In this document: piece after piece, positions 58,983 through 64,000 of the stretch
How positions within the stretch are numbered: the first letter of the stretch is position 1
How the letters are laid out: each line of letters starts with the position of its first letter
Translations under genes and position numbers: made by a program
The notes under the pieces: generated by a model
What the model saw: only the letters and a program-made list of their open reading frames with translations
Databases searched by the model: none
What the model was told of the DNA's origin: nothing
DNA from: Chloroflexota bacterium
Lineage (GTDB): Bacteria; Chloroflexota; Chloroflexia; Chloroheliales; Chloroheliaceae
Assembly (NCBI GenBank): GCA_028287745.1
Contig: JAQBPB010000066.1
Coordinates: forward strand, 1 to 64,000
Reading direction: 5' to 3'
Length of the DNA stretch: 64,000 nt

Positions 58983-59010
58983 TTGGCCCTTTTTATGCTT
59001 GAGTTATAAC
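58983..59010 (+). promoter_or_regulatory. promoter of the small membrane-protein gene
   Basis: TTGGCC (58983-58988) and TATAAC (59005-59010) with a 16-base spacer, about 55 bases before the next start. Confidence 0.45.
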
Positions 59011-59067
59011 TGCTATTATTATCAGTATCAGTAATCCAAGTGATTTTGAAAGCAAAGGAGTTACCCA

Positions 59068-59445
59068 GTGGCGCAGCGCCCTTCGCGGCCTGATTCTAAC
59101 AGGTCGCCTCGCCCTCGACCTGACACTAATATACCTGAAAGCCCGGCCTCCCAACCCACCGAGCCCCCCGGTGTTCTGGGCCAATTGTCCCGGAATAACA
59201 GACTGATGGGCGGGTTCAATTTAGTGGCCGCAATTTTGCTTTTATTTTTCACAATACAGGGTTTTGCCGGTGGAAGAATCTATTTTCCTATTGGCTATGG
59301 CTTGATGGCGCTTTATTTCTTTTACTCTTATGCCCGTAACGGCTTGAAAGTAAATTTCGGGAGCTTAACGGCCCCTTTGAACCTGGTACTATTGATCGGA
59401 GCGTTGGTGTGCCTGGTGCTTGGTATTCAAAACGAAAGTAAATAA
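59068..59445 (+). CDS. small membrane protein with basic proline-rich N-terminus
   Basis: 125 residues. The first 45 are Arg/Pro/Ser-rich and polar; three hydrophobic helices follow (MGGFNLVAAILLLFFTIQGF, FPIGYGLMALYFFYSYA, LNLVLLIGALVCLVLG). GTG start with AAAGGAG upstream. No family recognised; small membrane genes after ftsZ (for example YggT-like SepG) exist in other phyla, but the sequence does not show YggT motifs. Confidence 0.7.
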   Translation: MAQRPSRPDSNRSPRPRPDTNIPESPASQPTEPPGVLGQLSRNNRLMGGFNLVAAILLLFFTIQGFAGGRIYFPIGYGLMALYFFYSYARNGLKVNFGSLTAPLNLVLLIGALVCLVLGIQNESK

Positions 59446-59547
59446 AATTATAAAACCGGCCCTGCTTATTATTGGCCGGAAATCAAAAGGCTATTTAAAT
59501 CCTGGTGGTGCTATAACCGCCGGTAGTTAAAGGAGAAGATTCCAATT

Positions 59548-59685
59548 ATGGAGACCGCTTGTAAGGTGACCACGTTGGGGTACCTGGCAAATAACAGCCA
59601 GCACGTCACGTGGAAAGTCAATCATATAAAAAATTTATTTACAGTAAACCCATTTATATTAAGCAATGGTGGGAGGGCCAGATGA
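59548..59685 (+). CDS. 45-codon small ORF coupled to the glycosyltransferase gene
   Basis: ATG at 59548 preceded by TAAAGGAGAAG and running 45 codons to a TGA that overlaps the ATG of the next gene by ATGA. The peptide (begins METACKVTTLGYLANN, ends [10 protein letters not shown]) has no signal peptide, no transmembrane helix and no known family. The good ribosome-binding site and the four-base overlap suggest that it is translated and couples translation of the glycosyltransferase, perhaps as a leader peptide. It could still be a chance ORF. Confidence 0.45.
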   Translation: METACKVTTLGYLANNSQHVTWKVNHIKNLFTVNPFILSNGGRAR

Positions 59686-61055
59686 AGAAGAGTCCTTACA
59701 CCATGAAGATTGCAATGTTAAGTGTCCACACCTGCCCCCTGGCGGTGTTGGGTGGCAAAGAAGCCGGTGGCATGAATGTATATGTACGCGAACTGGGTAA
59801 AGAACTGGGCAGGCGCGGTCTTGAAGTAGACATTTTTACCCGCTCCCAGAACCCGATCACTACATTCACCCATAACCTGGCCCAGAATGTCCGTATAATC
59901 CACCTTCCGGCCGGTCCTCTTAAACCTTACGATAAAAATCTTATCTTCCAGCATTTACCGGAATTTGTAGATAATATACGCCGTTTCCAACTGCAAGACG
60001 CGCCGAACGTCCCCTATGACCTGATTCACGGCCATTACTGGTTAAGCGGTTGGGCGGGCCTGATGCTGCGCAAGAAATGGCATGTCCCGGTAGTCCAGAT
60101 GTTTCATACCCTGGCCCATTTGAAAAACGATATTGCCCGCAGTGATAACGAGCGCGAGCCGTCATTCCGGGCCGAACGCGAAGCTGAAATAATCCAGCAG
60201 GTTGACCGGGTAATCGCCGCAACCCCGGTTGAAAAAGCCCAGCTAACCTGGCGCTATGGCGCTGAGCCGGATAAAGTTGATACCATTCCGTGCGGGGTAG
60301 ACCTTAAACTGTTCAGGCCGCTTAACCGAGCCGCTGCCAGGGAGGAAGTTAACAAACTCGTGCCTGGCCTGAAAGCCCGGCAGATTGTGTTATTGGTGGG
60401 CCGGATTGAGCCTATAAAAGGGGTTGATGTCCTGATTGAAGCGGTCCAGCAGTGGCGAGAAAGCCGCTTGCAGGCCGGACAACCCGCCGGGCCGGATGAG
60501 TTGCAGGTTATGGTTGTTGGCGGCGGCACCGGCATGGCCGGAGTGACTACCCGCAGCGGGCGCAGCCTGGCCTTACAGACTAGCCGCATACCGGAAGAAA
60601 ACCTGGAAGCGTTGCGCTTAAAGGCGCGAGTCCAGGAATTGGGCCTGACCGGGCAGATTCTGTTCGTGCCGTCCCAGGCACAGTCGCAGATGCCGCTTTT
60701 CTATAACGCCGCCGATATTGTAGCCATGCCCAGCCGTTACGAAAGCTTTGGCCTGGCGGCCCTGGAAGCCCAGGCTTGCGGGACGCCGGTCGTAGCCAGC
60801 CGGGTAGGCGGCCTGCCTTTCGCGGTCCAGGACGGCTACAGCGGCTTCCTGGTCGAGCAGGGCCAACCGGCTGAACTGGCCGGGGCGCTCACCCGGTTAC
60901 TTGAAAACCCGCTCCTGCGGCGCAAGCTTGGACAACAGGCCGCTATCCGGGCCGAACAATTTGGCTGGCGCGCGGTGGCGGATAGTGTTATAAATTCCTA
61001 CCAGGACCTGGTTGTCCCGGCGACCCGCGAAAAGCTGGCCGGTGGGTTGGTCTAA
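59682..61055 (+). CDS. GT4-family glycosyltransferase, MshA-like
   Basis: 457 residues, GT-B fold. The N-terminus [31 protein letters not shown] matches the sugar-acceptor half of MshA and sucrose-phosphate-synthase-like enzymes. Later [18 protein letters not shown] and the nucleotide-sugar EX7E motif in [20 protein letters not shown] identify the retaining GT4 family. MshA adds GlcNAc to inositol phosphate in mycothiol synthesis; no other mycothiol gene is near, so another acceptor is equally likely. The ATG at 59682 was chosen for the GGGAGG 6 bases upstream; a start at 59610 would add residues unlike the family. Confidence 0.9.
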   Translation: MKKSPYTMKIAMLSVHTCPLAVLGGKEAGGMNVYVRELGKELGRRGLEVDIFTRSQNPITTFTHNLAQNVRIIHLPAGPLKPYDKNLIFQHLPEFVDNIRRFQLQDAPNVPYDLIHGHYWLSGWAGLMLRKKWHVPVVQMFHTLAHLKNDIARSDNEREPSFRAEREAEIIQQVDRVIAATPVEKAQLTWRYGAEPDKVDTIPCGVDLKLFRPLNRAAAREEVNKLVPGLKARQIVLLVGRIEPIKGVDVLIEAVQQWRESRLQAGQPAGPDELQVMVVGGGTGMAGVTTRSGRSLALQTSRIPEENLEALRLKARVQELGLTGQILFVPSQAQSQMPLFYNAADIVAMPSRYESFGLAALEAQACGTPVVASRVGGLPFAVQDGYSGFLVEQGQPAELAGALTRLLENPLLRRKLGQQAAIRAEQFGWRAVADSVINSYQDLVVPATREKLAGGLV

Positions 61056-61111
61056 TCCGGAATAAATAAGCTTGACGCCCGTAAAGAGCGCCGGTAACAA
61101 AATAATCCTAA

Positions 61112-61152
61112 AAATGGTAACATAAACTAATTAACGGGTTGTGTTACCATTT
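61112..61152 (+). promoter_or_regulatory. perfect 11-bp inverted repeat before the Gfo/Idh gene
   Basis: AAATGGTAACA (61112-61122) and TGTTACCATTT (61142-61152), 19 bases apart. It has no T tail and lies 84 bases before the next start, so an operator for a regulator of the downstream genes or an RNA hairpin is more likely than a terminator. Confidence 0.5.
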
Positions 61153-61235
61153 AACGTTATCCGTTCAAGATTGCTGGTTGTTCGTGGCTTTTAAACCCGT
61201 TAACGCTAATTTCTTAGTTGTTAGAGGAAAATATA

Positions 61236-62345
61236 ATGGCAGGAAAACCTCTTGGCGTAGCTCAAATTGGGACCGGGGCTATCGCGCTGGCAAACCATTT
61301 ACCGGGCGTCCAGGTGTCGCAGCAGGGCGAGATGGTCGCATTGTGCGATGTAAACCAGGCAGCTTTACAGCAAGCCTTCACTGCTACCGGGATTGAGAAG
61401 GTTTATACCGACTACCGCAAGTTGCTGCAAGACCCGGCGGTAGACGCGGTCATTATCGCAACTCCAAACCGTTTTCACAAAGAGATTGCCCTGGCGGCTA
61501 TCGCGGCCGGTAAGCACGTTATGTGTGAGAAACCGATTGCCCTTAATTATGCCGATGCCCTGGAAATGTACCAGGCGGCTGAAAAGGCTGGGGTCTGCCA
61601 CATGACCGCCTTTACTTACCGCTTTGTCCCGGCGATGCGCTATATGAAACACCTGATAGACAGCGGTTATATAGGCCAGCCCTATCACTTCCGGGTTAAC
61701 CGGCTCCAGGACTGGGGCGACCGCTCCATGGGCTGGCGGCAGTCAATGGAACTGGCCGGGTCGGGAGAACTTGGCGATATGCTCTCGCACCGGCTGGACT
61801 ACGGCCACTTTTTAATCGGCCCGATAACCCGGCTGGTGGCAAGTACCCGGAATATTATCACTGTCCGTCACGATGCCTCAGGCCAGGCTTTCCCTTCCGA
61901 CGTGGACGACTGGGTGGCGGCGCTTGCCGAATTTGAGAACGGCACTACTGGTAACTTTGAAAGCACCAAACTGGCCCCCGGCCGGGGTGAAGGCGGCAAG
62001 AGCCAGGACTACTGTGAAGTGAACGGCAGCGAAGGCAGCCTTATCTATTACCTGGGCCAGCCGAATGTCCTCCAGGTTGCCAAAAGGGGTGGGCAGCTCG
62101 CGCCGGTCGCCGTACCTGAAGAATTTCTCAAGGTGCCCGGTTCGCCGCGCGACCCGCACCAGGGCGACCCGCTCCAGATCTTCCGTTACGACCAGGATTT
62201 TGAGTTTATCCAGGCGATTGCCGAAGGCCGCCCTTGCCAGCCGTCTTTCTTCGATGGTATGCGGGTTCAGGCCGTAATGGACGCGATTCAGCAGTCGGAC
62301 CGGGAAAAGCGCTGGGTAGATGTGCCTGGACTGGGTTCAAATTAA
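61236..62345 (+). CDS. Gfo/Idh/MocA-family oxidoreductase
   Basis: 369 residues. The N-terminal Rossmann domain has VAQIGTGAIALANHLPGV, AVIIATPNRFHKEIALAAIAAGKHVMCEKPIALN; the EKP lysine is the catalytic one. The C-terminal alpha/beta domain follows from about residue 130. These enzymes act on sugars and polyols such as inositol with NAD(P). The MAG... start at 61236 with GAGGAAA upstream was preferred to a start six codons earlier. An SDR gene follows. Confidence 0.93.
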   Translation: MAGKPLGVAQIGTGAIALANHLPGVQVSQQGEMVALCDVNQAALQQAFTATGIEKVYTDYRKLLQDPAVDAVIIATPNRFHKEIALAAIAAGKHVMCEKPIALNYADALEMYQAAEKAGVCHMTAFTYRFVPAMRYMKHLIDSGYIGQPYHFRVNRLQDWGDRSMGWRQSMELAGSGELGDMLSHRLDYGHFLIGPITRLVASTRNIITVRHDASGQAFPSDVDDWVAALAEFENGTTGNFESTKLAPGRGEGGKSQDYCEVNGSEGSLIYYLGQPNVLQVAKRGGQLAPVAVPEEFLKVPGSPRDPHQGDPLQIFRYDQDFEFIQAIAEGRPCQPSFFDGMRVQAVMDAIQQSDREKRWVDVPGLGSN

Positions 62346-62413
62346 GTTGAGTTGTCTAAACCGGGCAGGAGTTTGCTAAAGCAGCCCGGCCTATTTTGAA
62401 AGGTATGCTCTAA

Positions 62414-63175
62414 ATGACTCAGGAAACGAGCAGTTCCGACAGCCCGAATGAACGTAAAGTAGCGGTTGTTACCGGGGCGGGCACCGGGGTGGGCCAGGCC
62501 AGTGCCATCAAGTTAGCCCAGCTTGGCATGACGGTTGTACTGGTCGGCCGTACCGCTGCTACCCTTAACGAGACGGTTCAGCAGTTGCCTTCCGGCAGCA
62601 CTTCGCTGGTCTATCCCTGCGATATTGCCCAGGCGGAAGCGGTTGCCGGGTTAGCCTGGGCAGTCGAAGAAAAATTTGGCCGGGTAGATTTGTTGGTCAA
62701 TGCCGCCGGATTGAACGTACCCAACCGCTCGATGGACAAGTTGAGCGTGGAAGACTACCGGCTGATTATGAGCGTGAACATGGACGGCGCTTTTTATGTC
62801 GCCCAAAGCTTTTTACCCATTATGCGCCGCCAGCAAAACGGTACAATTGTCTTTATCGGTTCTATCGCCGGAATAAAGGGTAGTGTTGTGGCCGGACCAG
62901 CCTATGTCGCCTCTAAATTCGGTATTCACGGTCTGGTCCAGGCCGTCAACCTGGCCGAGCAGGAACACGGCATCCGGGCCATTGGCATTCACCCGGGCGA
63001 AATCAACACGCCGATTATTGACCGGCGGCCGGTGGTACCTTCCCCGGAAGCACGGGCTAAAATGCTCCAGGGTATGGACATGGCCGAGTGTGTGGCTTTT
63101 GTAGCAACCTTACCGCAGCGGGTGGTAATTGAAACGCTTATTGTCACTCCATTTGGCGCCCCGGTAGGTATGTAA
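62414..63175 (+). CDS. short-chain dehydrogenase/reductase
   Basis: 253 residues of the classical SDR family. VTGAGTGVGQASA is the cofactor loop, NAAGLN the structural motif, Ser in FIGSIAGIKG and YVASK the catalytic set; HPGEINTPI follows. The N-terminus has a polar 15-residue extension. Next to a Gfo/Idh enzyme it may work on sugars or polyols. Substrate unknown. Confidence 0.93.
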   Translation: MTQETSSSDSPNERKVAVVTGAGTGVGQASAIKLAQLGMTVVLVGRTAATLNETVQQLPSGSTSLVYPCDIAQAEAVAGLAWAVEEKFGRVDLLVNAAGLNVPNRSMDKLSVEDYRLIMSVNMDGAFYVAQSFLPIMRRQQNGTIVFIGSIAGIKGSVVAGPAYVASKFGIHGLVQAVNLAEQEHGIRAIGIHPGEINTPIIDRRPVVPSPEARAKMLQGMDMAECVAFVATLPQRVVIETLIVTPFGAPVGM

Positions 63176-63182
63176 AGTGACA

Positions 63183-64000
63183 ATGCCCCGCAAAAACCTG
63201 ACTAAAGCTGATAAAGCTCCTCGCAACCGGACAATTGAGTTGACCGAAGAAGACCACGTCCGGTATGCCGAGCCCTTTAGCCTCGCCCCTGACCGGGCTT
63301 ATCCGCCGGACGAAGTACGCAACCGGGTTATCCTGGGAGATTGTATAACGGGACTGGAACAATTGCCGCCAGCCTGGGCCGACCTGGTTATTGCCGACCC
63401 GCCCTACAACCTGACTAAAAATTATGGCAAAGGGGTCTTTTCGCGGCTGCCTGCGGCGGAGTACCGTGCTTGGACCGAGAAGTGGATTGCGGCGGTAGTC
63501 CGGGCCTTAAAACCGAACGGGTCGGTCTATATCTGTATTGATTGGGTTTCTTCCGGAATTATGCAGGAAATTCTGGGGCAGCACCTGCTTATCAAGAACC
63601 GCCTGACCTGGAAACGCGATAAAGGCCGGGGGGCCGCTGCCAACTGGAAGAACAATATGGAAGATATCTGGTTTGCGGTAGCCGGGGAAACCTACACTTT
63701 TAATCTGGACGCGGTCAAGGTCCGCAAGCCGATTATCGCACCGTATCGCGACAAGGCCGGACAGCCCAAAGACTGGATTGAACAGGCTGACGGTGACCAC
63801 TATCGGATGACCCATCCATCTAATATCTGGACCGACTTGACGGTCCCTTTCTGGTCCATGCCGGAAAATACACCACATCCGACCCAAAAACCGGAGAAGC
63901 TTTTCGAGCGGCTGATGCTGGCTAGCAGTAATCCCGGCGATATAGTTCTCGACCCTTTTATGGGGTCCGGGACTACTGCTTCGGTTGCCCGGCGGTTGGG
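63183..64000 (+). CDS. site-specific DNA methyltransferase, N6-adenine or N4-cytosine type (cut by window end)
   Basis: The first 272 codons are in the window and open to the edge. The order of motifs is the beta class: a DPPYNL catalytic motif (IADPPYNLTKNYGKG near residue 75) precedes the SAM-binding DPFMGSGTT near residue 255. HPTQKPEKLFERLMLASSNPGDIVLDPFMGSGTT is the typical end. A beta-class enzyme such as CcrM or HinfI-type methylates adenine N6, but N4-cytosine is also possible. The N-terminus (LTKADKAPRNRTIELTEEDHVRYAEPFS) is an unusual lead. No restriction gene is visible on the left, so it may be an orphan, unless one lies beyond the window. 7 bases after the SDR stop. Confidence 0.92.
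   Translation, partial: MPRKNLTKADKAPRNRTIELTEEDHVRYAEPFSLAPDRAYPPDEVRNRVILGDCITGLEQLPPAWADLVIADPPYNLTKNYGKGVFSRLPAAEYRAWTEKWIAAVVRALKPNGSVYICIDWVSSGIMQEILGQHLLIKNRLTWKRDKGRGAAANWKNNMEDIWFAVAGETYTFNLDAVKVRKPIIAPYRDKAGQPKDWIEQADGDHYRMTHPSNIWTDLTVPFWSMPENTPHPTQKPEKLFERLMLASSNPGDIVLDPFMGSGTTASVARRL

Larger units (their letters stand above)
58444..59067 (+). other. intergenic stretch after ftsZ
   Basis: No gene found. It holds a small hairpin CGGTAAAG/CTTTACCG near 58535-58558, the terminator at 58690 and a promoter at 58983. The rest shows nothing I can support. Confidence 0.4.

Noticed and set aside
59682-61055. Mycothiol biosynthesis cluster
   Set aside because: Only a MshA-like glycosyltransferase is present; no MshB, MshC or MshD is nearby, so the name is not justified.

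Overview
The window is a chromosomal segment of moderate G+C content from what looks like a bacterium of the phylum Chloroflexota. This assignment is an inference from protein character and gene content: a form II coxL-like molybdenum hydroxylase cluster, a GTG-started CxxC zinc-ribbon protein, MurT/GatD lipid II amidation genes, a full dcw cell-wall and division cluster, and frequent TTG starts. MurT/GatD, MraZ and the lack of any outer-membrane gene fit a monoderm wall. No rRNA, tRNA, CRISPR array, insertion sequence or prophage was seen.

Layout. 1-5.0 kb (minus strand): a cut-off lipoprotein gene and two large membrane proteins of GT-C or YfhO-like appearance that overlap by a TAATG. 5.2-12.2 kb (plus): a stand-alone LysR-type HTH protein, a molybdopterin-binding MoeA/MogA-like protein, two CoxG-like SRPBCC proteins, then coxS-coxL-coxM. 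CoxL carries AYRGAGR, the form II signature, so CO may not be the substrate. 12.4-32.4 kb (all minus): zinc-ribbon protein, malate dehydrogenase, recX-recA, a response regulator with a degenerate GGDEF domain, an NtrC-type sigma-54 activator, a sugar/nucleoside ABC ATPase, the complete ATP synthase operon atpZ-B-E-F-H-A-G-D-C, pyrG with a short MGMT-like gene behind it, and a metallo-beta-lactamase-fold protein that has lost its HxHxDH motif.

Strand bias flips near 32.4-32.9 kb. From 32.9 kb (plus, except one PAP2 phosphatase): a coiled-coil/proline-rich protein with a ferredoxin-like C-terminal domain, a DUF164-type zinc-ribbon protein, murT-gatD, then the dcw cluster mraZ-rsmH-ftsL-ftsI | murF-mraY-murD-ftsW-(unknown membrane protein)-murC-murB-ddl-ftsQ-ftsA-ftsZ. 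It starts from a promoter followed by three TGGGG MraZ boxes at 10-bp spacing. A 464-bp gap with a second promoter and two hairpins splits it in two. murE and murG are absent, and an unrecognised membrane protein fills the usual murG position. After ftsZ come a small membrane protein, a 45-codon ORF coupled to a MshA-like glycosyltransferase, a Gfo/Idh/MocA oxidoreductase, an SDR and a DNA methyltransferase cut by the window end.

Most unusual points: an apparent SH3b-like domain inserted in the outward-facing loop of ATP synthase subunit a; murC with no ATG/GTG/TTG upstream of its essential N-terminal Rossmann motif; the structured leader before murF; the coiled-coil/ferredoxin-like protein at 32.9 kb; and two perfect long hairpins with a shared core flanking the cox genes.
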